NCBI RefSeq assembly: GCF_002327105.1
Contig: NZ_CP023406.1
Span: forward strand, 2,170,001-2,234,000
Direction: 5' to 3'
Length of the DNA: 64,000 nucleotides
Origin: Luteimonas chenhongjianii
GTDB lineage: Bacteria > Pseudomonadota > Gammaproteobacteria > Xanthomonadales > Xanthomonadaceae
How positions within the stretch are numbered: position 1 is the stretch's first letter; every line of letters begins with the position of its first letter. Positions 29,243 through 38,716 of this stretch are shown one piece after another. The translations under genes and the position numbers were made by a program. The notes below the pieces were generated by a model. The model had not been told where the DNA came from. It worked only from the letters and a program-made list of their open reading frames with translations, and did no database searches.

Positions 29243-32200
29243 ATGAAGATTCTCGACACCCGCGCCGCGCGCGCGCCTGCCGACACCGACATGACCCCGG
29301 CCGAGCCGACTACCGTGCCGTTCGAACCGTTCCGCTGCGCTCGCGCGGCCGGCATTGCCGCGCTCGCGCTCGCATTGGCGGCCTGCAACGTGTCGTCGAC
29401 GCCGACCGGCAGTGCCGCGGCGCCTGCGGCCGGTGGCGGCGTCCGCATCCTCGACGACTTCGACGACCCATCGGCATGGACCGTCGTGACCTCGAACCAG
29501 GTCACCGGCAGCTTGCGCGAGGTCGATGTCGACGGCGCCAGCGCACTGTGCCTGGACTACGACTACAACGGCGTGTCCGGATACGTCGGCATCCAGCGCA
29601 ACTTGCCGATGGACTATCCGGACAACTACCGCTTCGCCTTCCGCATGCGCGGACAATCGCCATCCAACGATCTGCAGTTCAAGCTCATCGACGCCAGCGG
29701 CGACAACGTCTGGTGGGTCAATCGCCCGAAGTACGACTTCCCGACCCACTGGACCGAGGTCCGCTACCGCAAGCGCCATATCGACAAGGCCTGGGGTCCG
29801 GAGCCGGACAAGACCTTGCGCGCCAGCGACAAGCTCGAGTTCACGATCTACAACAACGCAGGCGGCAAGGGCACGGTGTGCTTCGATCAGCTGACGTTCG
29901 AAGCGCTGCCCCCCGATGACACCTCGCCGCTGACCGCCACCGCCGCGTCGACCACGACGCCGGACGGGGTCGGCAAGGTGGTCGACGGCGACGCGGCCAG
30001 TGCCTGGGTGACGGGCGCGGCGCCGCAGAACCTGGTGCTCGACCTCGGCTCGCTGCGCGAGTTCGGTGGCCTTCGCCTGCAGTGGCTGCCGGAGCGGCAT
30101 GCGTCGGACTATGCGGTCTCGCTGTCGGCTGACGGCGAGCAGTGGCGCGAGGTCCGCGTGGTGACGCAGGGCAACGGCGGCATCGACTGGCTGGCGCTGC
30201 CCGAAGCGGAGGCGCGCTATATCGGCCTCGACCTGCGTGACGGACAGGGCCCTGGCTTCGCACTGGCCGATGGGACGGTGCAGCCACTGGCGATGTCCGA
30301 GCATCCGAACGATGTGCTCGAGGCCGTCGCCGCCGACGCCCCGAAGGGGCATTTCCCGCGCGGCTTCAGTGGGGAGCAGGCGTACTGGACCATCCTCGGG
30401 CTCGATGGTGGCCTTCAGCAGGGTCTGATCAACGAGGACGGCGCGATCGAGGTCGCCGCCGGTGGTTTCTCGATCGAGCCTTTCGTGCGCATCGGCGAAA
30501 CGCTGGTGAGCTGGGCGGACGTGACGGTCGCGCAATCGCTGCAGGACGACTACCTGCCGATTCCCAGCGTCGACTGGACCCACGACGCGCTTGCGCTGCG
30601 GGTGACCGGTTTCGCCCACGGCACGCCGCAGGATTCGCAGCTGGTCGCACGATACCGTCTCGGCAACCCTGGCAGCGAGACGCGCGACTACCAGCTGGCG
30701 CTCGCAGTGCGGCCGATGCAGGTCAATCCGCCGACCCAGTTCCTCAACATCACCGGCGGCGTCAGCCCGCTGCGCCGGCTCGGCGTCACCGCCGATGGCG
30801 TGCGCGTCGACGGCAGGCGGCGCGTGTTCGCGCGTCAGCCGGCGCAGGCCGCGTTCGCGACCACGTTCGATGCCGGCATGGACGTCGAACACCTGGCAGC
30901 CGGCACCTGGCCGACGACGACCGAAGTCGACGATCCGCAGTCGATGGCGTCCGGCGCGCTGGTCTATACCGTGCGTCTGGCGCCGGGCGAGTCGCGCGAG
31001 TTCGACCTGCTGATCCCGATGACCGGCGACATGGCGGCCGCGCCCGCGGACTGGAACCCGCAGGCCTGGCAGGACGCGACCGCGCAGGCGTGGCGCGGCA
31101 AGCTCGATGCCGTGGGCTTCGAAGTGCCCGCCGCGGGCAAGGCGCTGGCCGACACGCTGCGCACGTCGCTCGCCCACATGCTGATCTCGCGGATCGGCCC
31201 GCGACTGCAACCGGGCACGCGCTCGTACGCGCGCAGCTGGATCCGCGACGGCGCGATGATCTCCGAGGGCCTGCTGCGCATGGGCCGGCCAGAAGTCGTC
31301 AGGGAATATGTGGAGTGGTATGCGCCCTATCAGTTCGAGAACGGCAAGGTGCCGTGCTGCGTCGACGACCGCGGCAGCGATCCGGTGCCGGAGAACGACA
31401 GCCATGGCGAGCTGATCTTCAACATCGCCGAATACTGGCGCTACACCGGCGATGACGCCTTCCTCCAGAAGATGTGGCCGCACGTGCTGGGTGCGTACAC
31501 CTATATGGAAGAACTGCGCGCCAGCGAACGCACCGAGGAGAATCGCAAGCTCAATGCGGCCTTCTACGGGATGATGCCGGCCTCGATCAGCCACGAAGGC
31601 TATTCGGCCAAGCCGATGCATTCGTACTGGGACAATTTCTGGGCGCTGCGTGGCTACAAGGACGCGGTGGCGATCGCCGAGGCGCTGGGCAAGCCCGATG
31701 ACGCCAGGCGCATGGCGGCGGCGCGCGACGAGTTCCGCGTCGATCTGGACGCGTCCCTGCGCAGCGCCGCCGAGCAGCATGGCATCGACTTCCTGCCGGG
31801 CGCGGCCGAGCTTGGTGATTTCGATGCCACCTCGACCACGATCGCACTCGCGCCCGGCGGCGAGCAGGGCCGCCTGCCCGAACCGCTGCTGACCAACACC
31901 TTCGAGCACTACTGGACCAGGTTCACCGATCGTCGCGACGGCCGTGAGCCATGGAAGGACTACACGCCCTACGAGTGGCGCAATGTCGCCGCATTCGTGC
32001 GGCTGGGCTGGCGCGAGCGCGCCAACGAGGCGCGCGAGTGGTTCTTCGGCCATCGCGCGCCGCTCGCCTGGAACCAGTGGGGCGAGGTGGTCACGCCGAC
32101 GCCGCGTACGCCGTTCTTCCTCGGGGACCTGCCGCATGCCTGGGTGGGTTCCGACTTCGTGCGCTCGGCGCTCGACATGTTTGCCTACGTGCGCGAAATC

Positions 32201-32500
32201 GACGACAGCCTGGTGCTAGCCGCCGGTGTGCCGGCCGACTGGTTGAACGAGGGTGTGGCGCTGCGCGGCATGCGCACGCCGCAGGGCACGGTGGGGTATT
32301 CGCTGCGCCGTGATGGCGATGCACTGCTGCTCGACATCGCAGCCTGCAGCGGCCTGCCCGAGGGCGGTCTGGTGCTGCAATGGCCCTACGAAAGCGTGCC
32401 CGGCGCGACGACGATCGACGGGCAGGTGGCGCAGTGGGAGGGAAATGAATTGCGGATCACCCGCGCGGGCGCGAAGGTGCGGATCGCGGGCGCGGACTGA
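29243..32500 (+). CDS. Large lipoprotein glycosidase: discoidin-like module plus (alpha/alpha)6 catalytic domain
   Basis: This 1085-residue protein has a lipobox LALAAC (Cys48). An N-terminal beta-sandwich (VRILDDFDDPSAWTVV ... NYRFAFRMRGQ) comes first, and an F5/8-type discoidin-like module follows at about 230-340 (VDGDAASAWVTGA ... NLVLDLGSLREFGGLRLQW). From about 630 an (alpha/alpha)6 toroid runs, with RSYARSWIRDGAMISEGLLR, NDSHGELIFNIAEYWRYTGD and YSAKPMHSYWDNFWALRGYKDA. Acidic residues in SWIRDG and NDSHGEL are candidate catalytic groups. I cannot assign a CAZy family. The start could also be ATG 29291. The role is probably release of glucose-type sugars near the transporter. Confidence 0.82.
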   Translation: MKILDTRAARAPADTDMTPAEPTTVPFEPFRCARAAGIAALALALAACNVSSTPTGSAAAPAAGGGVRILDDFDDPSAWTVVTSNQVTGSLREVDVDGASALCLDYDYNGVSGYVGIQRNLPMDYPDNYRFAFRMRGQSPSNDLQFKLIDASGDNVWWVNRPKYDFPTHWTEVRYRKRHIDKAWGPEPDKTLRASDKLEFTIYNNAGGKGTVCFDQLTFEALPPDDTSPLTATAASTTTPDGVGKVVDGDAASAWVTGAAPQNLVLDLGSLREFGGLRLQWLPERHASDYAVSLSADGEQWREVRVVTQGNGGIDWLALPEAEARYIGLDLRDGQGPGFALADGTVQPLAMSEHPNDVLEAVAADAPKGHFPRGFSGEQAYWTILGLDGGLQQGLINEDGAIEVAAGGFSIEPFVRIGETLVSWADVTVAQSLQDDYLPIPSVDWTHDALALRVTGFAHGTPQDSQLVARYRLGNPGSETRDYQLALAVRPMQVNPPTQFLNITGGVSPLRRLGVTADGVRVDGRRRVFARQPAQAAFATTFDAGMDVEHLAAGTWPTTTEVDDPQSMASGALVYTVRLAPGESREFDLLIPMTGDMAAAPADWNPQAWQDATAQAWRGKLDAVGFEVPAAGKALADTLRTSLAHMLISRIGPRLQPGTRSYARSWIRDGAMISEGLLRMGRPEVVREYVEWYAPYQFENGKVPCCVDDRGSDPVPENDSHGELIFNIAEYWRYTGDDAFLQKMWPHVLGAYTYMEELRASERTEENRKLNAAFYGMMPASISHEGYSAKPMHSYWDNFWALRGYKDAVAIAEALGKPDDARRMAAARDEFRVDLDASLRSAAEQHGIDFLPGAAELGDFDATSTTIALAPGGEQGRLPEPLLTNTFEHYWTRFTDRRDGREPWKDYTPYEWRNVAAFVRLGWRERANEAREWFFGHRAPLAWNQWGEVVTPTPRTPFFLGDLPHAWVGSDFVRSALDMFAYVREIDDSLVLAAGVPADWLNEGVALRGMRTPQGTVGYSLRRDGDALLLDIAACSGLPEGGLVLQWPYESVPGATTIDGQVAQWEGNELRITRAGAKVRIAGAD

Positions 32501-32545
32501 CCGACGACACCCTGTGGACGCAGGTGTTCGCAGGCACTTGCCGCA

Positions 32546-32585
32546 GGCGCGCAACGGGCATTCCGGGCGAGGCCCGTTGCGCGCC
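32546..32585. terminator. Strong inverted repeat after the glycosidase gene
   Basis: GGCGCGCAACGGGC and GCCCGTTGCGCGCC form a perfect 14-bp stem around a 12-base loop, 46 bp past the stop. There is no T-run, so it may be a structural 3' end rather than a classical terminator. Confidence 0.5.
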
Positions 32586-32819
32586 GGCGGACACATTTAG
32601 AGGCAAGCGCAGTTCGATGGAGCAGGACGTCGATGCGCCTGCGGGCGTTGCTGACCTGCAAGCCGCATTCGCGCATGATGCGACGGGTTCGCAGCCGGGG
32701 AGGGGCGTTACCATGTCACCTGGCGCGCGCCGCGCTGCCGGTCGCGGTGATGAGCCCGACGGGAAGTGCGCGCTGATCCGCGGCGGTTTCGCGATCGGCG
32801 AGGCCCAGAGCCCCGAAGT

Positions 32820-32943
32820 CTCACTGCTGACGGCTGCGTGGTCCCGATCCTGCGCCTGGGCATTCCGGCGCAGGGATTGGTCGACGCCGGACCGGGCCTG
32901 ACCGATCCCGGCGCACGCGAAGGCGACCATGCGACAAGGCCCT
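32820..32943 (+). pseudogene. Possible relic of a GH3 beta-glucosidase
   Basis: One frame reads CVVPILRLGIPAQGLVDAGP, then GLTDPGAREGDHAT, before a stop at about 32943. This resembles the N-terminal 'RLGIPAL..D...G......GD.ATALP' block of GH3 beta-glucosidases. No initiation region, no upstream GH3 sequence and no continuation are visible in any frame. The stretch 32501-33080 otherwise has no supported gene. If real, this is what remains of an enzyme that would complete the glucan locus. Confidence 0.4.
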
Positions 32944-33080
32944 GATCCTGCACGACGGCCAGGAGCTGTCCAATACCGGGGGCGCCGACGCCATGCAACT
33001 GGGCATCCACGCCCTGGCTTGCGGAGCCGGGCACGGCCCAATCTGCGCGCCGGGACCGGCCGCATCGATGGAGACACGAC

Positions 33081-33380
33081 ATGCCGACTGATTCGCTGAT
33101 GCGCTGGCTCGAACCCTGCAGCGCCGAGGTGCGTCGCTGGCCTCGCGAGGCTCTGGATCCGTTGCAGGGGCCTCCGAATCGCGCGGCGATCGCCGCGGCC
33201 CTGCAGTGCACACGCGATGCCGATCCCGACGCACGCGCAGGACTCGCATCGAGCGTGGTGACGTTTGGGGAAGCGCTGGCGCTGGACCAGCGGCGTGCGC
33301 TGGTGGGCCGTCAGTCACGACAGGGGACGTTCCATGTCCCGCCACCAGCCGCAGCGGCGCCAACACAGTTGCAGCCATGA
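33081..33380 (+). CDS. Small hypothetical protein coupled to the DUF1800 gene
   Basis: This 99-residue protein has no recognised domain. ATG 33081 has GGAG seven bases upstream, and the stop overlaps the DUF1800 start (ATGA, 33377-33380). The DUF1800 start has no Shine-Dalgarno of its own, so coupled translation would explain it; this is the main support for the ORF being real. The middle part (RAAIAAALQCTRDADPDARAG) looks helical. Third-position GC is a little lower than in neighbours. Confidence 0.45.
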   Translation: MPTDSLMRWLEPCSAEVRRWPREALDPLQGPPNRAAIAAALQCTRDADPDARAGLASSVVTFGEALALDQRRALVGRQSRQGTFHVPPPAAAAPTQLQP

Positions 33381-34795
33381 ATACACCCCGCAACGTCGAT
33401 CCGCACGTCGCGATCGCGATCAACCGGTTCGGTCTCGGCGCCGCTGCCGGTGCCGCGCTGCCGGCCGATCCCCGGCGCTGGCTGCTGCGGCAGCTGGACA
33501 CCTACGAAGCACTGCCGCCCGCCTGGGCCGCGACGCCCGGGACACTGCAGTCGCTGCGCGCGCAGGCGCAGCTACAGGCGCTCGGCGGGGAGGGCAACGA
33601 GGCTGCCGCGCGGACGGCCGAGCACAAGCGCGTCCGCGACCGGATACGCGAGGGCCATGCCGTCGATGTCCGCGCGCGGTTCGCCTCCGCGCTGGACACG
33701 TCCACGCCGTTCATCGAGCGGCTGGTGCATTTCTGGGCCAACCATTTCGCCGTCTCGGTCGAAAAGCCCGCGGTCGAGGCGCTGGCTGGCGCCTTCGAGC
33801 GTGACGCGATCCGTCCCCACGTGCTCGGCCGCTTCGAGGATCTGCTGGTGGCTGCGGAACGGCATCCGGCGATGCTGCTGTACCTCGACCAGCCGCAGTC
33901 GGCCGGACCGGACAGCCTGGCCGCGCGGCGGGCGGCGCGCCGCGATGGGCGGGCGCGCGGACTCAACGAGAACCTCGCGCGCGAGATCCTGGAACTGCAC
34001 ACGCTGGGCGTGCGCGGCGGCTACGACCAGGACGATGTCACCGAGCTCGCCCGTGCGCTGACCGGATGGAGCGTCGTCACCGCTGGGGCGGCCGGGCAGG
34101 CGGGCGCCGCACCGACGTGGCCGGATGCGCCCGGGTTCGTGTTCCGCGCCGTGCTGCACGAGCCCGGCTCCCGCCGCGTGCTGGGCCGTGATTACCCGCA
34201 GGCGGACGAGGGCCAGGCGCTGGCGATCCTGCACGACCTGGCCACGTCCGAGGCGACGGCGCGATACCTGGCTGGCAAGCTCGCGCGCCATTTCGTCTCC
34301 GACACACCGCCCCGGGCACTGGTCGATCGTCTTGTGGGGGCGTTCCTCCGGAGTGGCGGCCAGCTCACCGATGTCTACCGCGCCCTGGTGGAATCGCCGG
34401 AGGCTTGGGCGCCGGCGCCGGCGCCGGCCAAGTTCAAGACGCCGTGGGACTGGCTGCTGTCGGCAATGCGTGGCACGGGCCTGGCCGAGCGTTCGGCCCT
34501 GCAGCCCGACCGCCTGCTGGTGCAGCTGGGACAGCCGGTGTGGCGGCCGGGTTCGCCCGCCGGCTTCGAAGATACCGCCGCGGCCTGGGCGGCGCCCGAC
34601 GCACTGATGCGCCGGGTCGAAATGGCGCAGCGGCTGGCGAGGCACGCCGGCGCTGACGTCGATGCACGCGCGCTCGGGCCGGTCCTGCTGCCCGGCGTGC
34701 TGTCGCAGGCAACGGCGGATGAAGTGGCGCGCGCGGAAAGTCCGACATCGGCGCTGGCGCTGCTGCTGATGTCACCGGAATTCATGAGGAGGTGA
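33377..34795 (+). CDS. DUF1800 domain protein
   Basis: This 472-residue protein starts VAIAINRFGLGAAAGA, the standard DUF1800 opening, followed by RLVHFWANHFAVSVEK. It then carries LNENLAREILELHTLGVRGGYDQDDVTELARALTGW and ARHFVSDTPPRALVDRL, all conserved family blocks. No signal peptide is obvious. DUF1800 proteins are nearly always adjacent to a DUF1501 gene, as here, but their function is unknown. It overlaps the small gene upstream; the next start codon lies two bases past its stop. Confidence 0.92.
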   Translation: MNTPRNVDPHVAIAINRFGLGAAAGAALPADPRRWLLRQLDTYEALPPAWAATPGTLQSLRAQAQLQALGGEGNEAAARTAEHKRVRDRIREGHAVDVRARFASALDTSTPFIERLVHFWANHFAVSVEKPAVEALAGAFERDAIRPHVLGRFEDLLVAAERHPAMLLYLDQPQSAGPDSLAARRAARRDGRARGLNENLAREILELHTLGVRGGYDQDDVTELARALTGWSVVTAGAAGQAGAAPTWPDAPGFVFRAVLHEPGSRRVLGRDYPQADEGQALAILHDLATSEATARYLAGKLARHFVSDTPPRALVDRLVGAFLRSGGQLTDVYRALVESPEAWAPAPAPAKFKTPWDWLLSAMRGTGLAERSALQPDRLLVQLGQPVWRPGSPAGFEDTAAAWAAPDALMRRVEMAQRLARHAGADVDARALGPVLLPGVLSQATADEVARAESPTSALALLLMSPEFMRR

Positions 34796-34797
34796 GC

Positions 34798-35982
34798 ATG
34801 ACGTCGACCCCGACCCGAGGTTGCACACGACGCGGATTCCTGCGCGCGGCGGGCATGACGGGTGGCCTGGCGCTGCTCGCGCCGCGGCTGCTGCTGGCGA
34901 ACGCCGCGACCGAGCGTCGCTTCGTGTTCGTGATCCAGCGTGGCGCAGCCGACGGTCTCGACACCCTGGTGCCGTACGCCGACCCGGCGTACGCCGCGCT
35001 GCGTGGCGGGCTGGCAATCGATGCCTCGGCCGCGCACCGGCTCGACGGCAGCTTCGCGCTGCATCCTGCGTTGAATGAGGCGGCCAACCTGTTCGCTGCG
35101 AAGCAGGCGCTGTTCGTGCACGCGGTGGCGTCGCCCTATCGAGAACGATCGCATTTCGATGGCCAGAACGTGCTGGAAACCGGCGGCGCGGCACCGCACC
35201 GGCTCAAGGACGGCTGGCTCAACCGGCTGGCGGCGCTGCTGCCCTCCGACGGCCGGGAGCCGCTTGCGCTGGCCTCCACCGTGCCGACCGCCCTGCGCGG
35301 CGATGCGAAGGTCGCGTCCTACGCGCCGTCGGCCTTGCCAGATGCTAGCGACGACCTGCTGTTGCGGGTCGGCCAGCTGTATGCGTCGGACCCGCTCCTG
35401 GGCAGCCTGTGGGAATCGGCCCTGCGCACGCGGGGCATCGCCGGCGAGGCGGTTGGCGGTCCCGGCACTGCACGCCGGGACGCGGAGGCGATCGGCACGC
35501 TCGCGGCGGGGTTCCTGGCGCGCCCGGACGGTCCGCGCATCGCGATGATCGAAACCCAGGGTTGGGACACGCACAGCCGGCAGCAGGCGCGCCTGGCGAC
35601 CCACCTGGGCGCACTCGACCGGCTGCTCGGGGCGCTGCGCGATGGCCTCGGCCCGGCCTGGGCACAGACGGTGGTCCTGGTCGCCACCGAGTTCGGGCGC
35701 ACCGCCTCGATCAACGGCACCGGCGGCACCGACCACGGCACCGGCTCGGCGGCGATGCTGGTCGGTGGCGCGGTCAAGGGCGGGCGGGTACTGGCCGACT
35801 GGCCGGGTCTCGCCCCGGGTGATCTCTACGAGGGACGCGACCTGCGGCCGACGATGGATCTCGATGCGCTGATCGCGTCCGCCGTCGGCGAATGTTTCTC
35901 GCTGGAACCCGGCATGGTGGCGCGCACCCTGTTTCCGCGCTCGGGCAGGAGAGCGACCCTGCCATCTCTGCTGCGCAGCTGA
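34798..35982 (+). CDS. DUF1501 domain protein with Tat signal
   Basis: This is a 394-residue protein exported by the Tat route. The N-terminus carries CTRRGFLRAAGMTGGLALLA, a twin-arginine motif with a hydrophobic stretch. The body shows FVFVIQRGAADGLDTLVPY, HFDGQNVLETG and VVLVATEFGRTASINGTGGTDHGTGSAAMLVGG, features of DUF1501 (an alkaline-phosphatase-like fold). ATG 34798 is preferred over GTG 34792 because AGGAGG lies five bases upstream. It is the partner of the preceding DUF1800 protein and probably folds with a cofactor before export. Confidence 0.92.
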   Translation: MTSTPTRGCTRRGFLRAAGMTGGLALLAPRLLLANAATERRFVFVIQRGAADGLDTLVPYADPAYAALRGGLAIDASAAHRLDGSFALHPALNEAANLFAAKQALFVHAVASPYRERSHFDGQNVLETGGAAPHRLKDGWLNRLAALLPSDGREPLALASTVPTALRGDAKVASYAPSALPDASDDLLLRVGQLYASDPLLGSLWESALRTRGIAGEAVGGPGTARRDAEAIGTLAAGFLARPDGPRIAMIETQGWDTHSRQQARLATHLGALDRLLGALRDGLGPAWAQTVVLVATEFGRTASINGTGGTDHGTGSAAMLVGGAVKGGRVLADWPGLAPGDLYEGRDLRPTMDLDALIASAVGECFSLEPGMVARTLFPRSGRRATLPSLLRS

Positions 35983-35988
35983 CGCGGA

Positions 35989-36663
35989 TCAGCGCTGCGC
36001 GCGCGCCTCGCGGACGATCGCGGCGGCACGCGCCGCGGTCTCGCGGACGCGGGCGTAGTCGCCGGCTTCGATCCATGCCTTGTCCAGCATCCACGAGCCG
36101 CCGATGCACAGCACGTTCGGCTGCGACAGGAACTCCGCCGCGTTGGCTTCGGAAATCCCGCCGGTGGGGCAGAAGCGCATGTCGTGCAACGGCCCGGCCA
36201 GGCCCTTGAGCATCGCCAGCCCGCCTACGGCGCTCGCCGGAAACAGCTTGCAGTTGCGGAACCCGCGTTCGCGCAGGGACATGAACTCGGTCGGCGTCGC
36301 TGCGCCCGGCACCACCGGAATGTCGGCGGCGGCCAGCGCATCGGCCAGGCCGGGCGGCGTACCGGGCGTGACCAGGAAGTCCGCGCCGGCATCGATCGAG
36401 GCGCGGATGTTGTTGGCGTCGAGCACGGTGCCGGCGCCGATGACGATGCCGGGACGCTCGCGCTTGAGCATGGCGAGTGCATCGATCGCGATCGGCGTGC
36501 GCAGGGTCAGCTCCAGCGTGCTCAGGCCGCCTTCGAGCAGGGCATCGGCGAGGGCGCGTGCCTCGTCGAGAGTGTTGACGGTGATCACCGGCAGCACGCC
36601 GGCATGACGCAGGAGATCGGCAGCGCGCTGCTGGCGTTCGGGCATCGAAGAAACGTCGGGCAT
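35989..36663 (-). CDS. eda: 2-dehydro-3-deoxyphosphogluconate (KDPG) aldolase
   Basis: This 224-residue enzyme splits KDPG to pyruvate and glyceraldehyde 3-phosphate. The Schiff-base Lys139 lies in RNCKLFPAS and Glu51 in LELTLRT. GAGTVLDANNI and FCPTGGI are also present. ATG 36663 starts four bases past the edd stop, with AAGGA about 11 bases upstream inside edd. It is the last gene of zwf-glk-pgl-edd-eda and converges on the DUF1501 gene with only six bases between stops. Confidence 0.96.
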   Translation of the reverse strand: MPDVSSMPERQQRAADLLRHAGVLPVITVNTLDEARALADALLEGGLSTLELTLRTPIAIDALAMLKRERPGIVIGAGTVLDANNIRASIDAGADFLVTPGTPPGLADALAAADIPVVPGAATPTEFMSLRERGFRNCKLFPASAVGGLAMLKGLAGPLHDMRFCPTGGISEANAAEFLSQPNVLCIGGSWMLDKAWIEAGDYARVRETAARAAAIVREARAQR

Positions 36664-36667
36664 CAGG

Positions 36668-38584
36668 TCAATTGTCCTTTTCGTCATGCGGCGCATCGGC
36701 GGCCGCGGCATCGGCGCCGAGATCGTATTCGGCATCGTAGTCCCACAGGCTGCCTTTGCTGGTCGCGGGACCGCAGCTGATCGACAGCGCGCCCTGGTCG
36801 GCGGGCGACACATTCGCACGATTGAAGCCGAACAGGTTGCGGCCGTAGTCGGTCGCGGCTGGCGCCGTGTCGGATGCAGGTTCGCGCGCGCGCCATTCGT
36901 CGGCGTCCACCAGTGCTTCGAGCGTGCCCGCTTCGCCGTCGAGGCGGATCATGTCGCCTTCGCGCAGGTAGGCGAGCGGGCCGCCGCGTGCGGCCTCGGG
37001 CGTCATGTGGATCGCGGCGGGTATCTTGCCGGACGCGCCGGACAGGCGGCCGTCGGTGACCAGGGCCACGCGCCGTCCCTGGTTCTGCAGCATGCCCAGC
37101 AGCGGTGCCAGCGAATGCAGCTCCGGCATGCCGTTTGCCCTCGGGCCCTGATAGCGCACGACGGCGACGAAATCGTGCGGCAGTGCGCCCGCGGCGTGCA
37201 GGCGGTTGAGCGCCTGCGGCGTGTCGACGACGACGGCGGGCGCTTCGATGGTGCGGAATTCCGGTTTCACCGCCGAGAGCTTGATCAGCGAGCGCCCGAG
37301 GTTGCCGCGCAGCAGGCGCAGGCCGCCCTGGGCTTCGAACGGCGCCGAGACCGGTCGCAGCACGCCCTCGTCGGCGCTGACCCGTGGCCCCGGCTCGTAG
37401 CGCACGCGCGCACCGTCGAGCTTGGGCTCCTCGGCGTAGCGGGCCATGCCGCCTTCGACGATGGTCGGGATGTCGCCGTGCATCAGGCCGGCTTCGAGCA
37501 GTTCGCGGAAGACGTAGGCATTGCCGCCGGCGGCGTGATAACGATTCACGTCGGCCTCGCCGTTCGGGTACACGCGGGCCAGCAGTGGCACGACCTGCGA
37601 CAGGCGGTCCATGTCGTCCCAGGTCAGCACGATTCCGGCGGCGCGAGCGACGGCGATCCAGTGGATGGTGTGGTTGGTGGAACCACCCGTCGCCATCAGC
37701 ATCGCGACCGCGTTGACGATCGCGCGCTCGTCGATCAGTTCGCCGATGGGACGATAGTCACCGCCCAGCGCGGTGATCGCCAGTGCACGTTCCACCGCCT
37801 CGCGGGTGAAGGCTTCGCGCAGCGGCGTGCCCGGATTGATGAAGGCCGCGCTCGGCAGCTGCACGCCCATCGCCTCGAGCATGGTCTGGTTGGAATTGGC
37901 AGTGCCGTAGAAGGTGCAGGTGCCGGCCGAGTGATAGGACTGCGCTTCGACTTCCAGCAGTTCCTCGCGCGTCGCCTCACCGGCGGCGTAGCGCTCGCGC
38001 ACTTCGGCCTTGGTCTTGTTCGGAATGCCCGGCGTCATCGGTCCGCCCGGGATGAAGATCGCCGGTAGATGGCCGTAGGCGAGCGCGCCGATCAGCAGGC
38101 CGGGGACGATCTTGTCGCAGATGCCCAGATAGACGCTGGAATCGAACATGTCATGCGACAGCGCGATCGCGGTGGCCTGGGCGATGACGTCGCGGGAGAA
38201 CAGCGACAGCTCCATGCCGGCGCGTCCCTGGGTGACGCCGTCGCACATCGCCGGTACCCCGCCTGCAACCTGGGCGGTATGCCCCAGATCGCGGGCGATC
38301 TCGCGGATGAACTCCGGGTACACCTCGTAGGGCTGGTGCGCGGAGAGCATGTCGTTGTAGGCGGTGACGATGCCGAGGTTGGCGGTCGGCGCGCCGCGCA
38401 GGCGCTGCTTGTCGACCGGACCGGACGCGGCGAAGCCATGGGCGAGGTTCGCGCAGCTCAGGCGTCCGCGGAGCGGCCCTTCGTCGCGCATGCGCGCGAT
38501 GCCTTCGAGGTAGGCACGCCGCGACGGCGCACTGCGCTCGCGGATGCGTTCGGTCACGGAATGAAGAACGGGATGCAGGCTCAT
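36668..38584 (-). CDS. edd: 6-phosphogluconate dehydratase
   Basis: This 638-residue [4Fe-4S] enzyme dehydrates 6-phosphogluconate to KDPG. Conserved blocks include [70 protein letters not shown] and [22 protein letters not shown], with the expected cluster cysteines. ATG 38584 was chosen over an in-frame TTG at 38596; neither has a good Shine-Dalgarno. It lies 132 bp after pgl and directly before eda. Confidence 0.96.
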   Translation of the reverse strand: MSLHPVLHSVTERIRERSAPSRRAYLEGIARMRDEGPLRGRLSCANLAHGFAASGPVDKQRLRGAPTANLGIVTAYNDMLSAHQPYEVYPEFIREIARDLGHTAQVAGGVPAMCDGVTQGRAGMELSLFSRDVIAQATAIALSHDMFDSSVYLGICDKIVPGLLIGALAYGHLPAIFIPGGPMTPGIPNKTKAEVRERYAAGEATREELLEVEAQSYHSAGTCTFYGTANSNQTMLEAMGVQLPSAAFINPGTPLREAFTREAVERALAITALGGDYRPIGELIDERAIVNAVAMLMATGGSTNHTIHWIAVARAAGIVLTWDDMDRLSQVVPLLARVYPNGEADVNRYHAAGGNAYVFRELLEAGLMHGDIPTIVEGGMARYAEEPKLDGARVRYEPGPRVSADEGVLRPVSAPFEAQGGLRLLRGNLGRSLIKLSAVKPEFRTIEAPAVVVDTPQALNRLHAAGALPHDFVAVVRYQGPRANGMPELHSLAPLLGMLQNQGRRVALVTDGRLSGASGKIPAAIHMTPEAARGGPLAYLREGDMIRLDGEAGTLEALVDADEWRAREPASDTAPAATDYGRNLFGFNRANVSPADQGALSISCGPATSKGSLWDYDAEYDLGADAAAADAPHDEKDN

Positions 38585-38716
38585 GGGCGTCGGCAATGGA
38601 ATCCAGTGGCCCCGACAGGCGCGGGACGGGCAGGGAGGCGGGACGACCGTCCCGATGCGCGCCGGGTGCGCGCGATGCTGTGCCGGCTCGGCAAGTTCGA
38701 CGGCATCATTCGCCGG

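Noticed and set aside
28938..29246. 102-codon ORF between the permease and the glycosidase
   Set aside because: GTG start without Shine-Dalgarno, no domain and irregular codon use; the gap is more likely non-coding.
27896..32137. Very long minus-strand open frame (1413 codons) across the permease and glycosidase genes
   Set aside because: The high-GC third positions on the plus strand keep the opposite frame free of stops. The product has no domains and is rich in Arg/Gly/Val, while the plus strand carries clear families.
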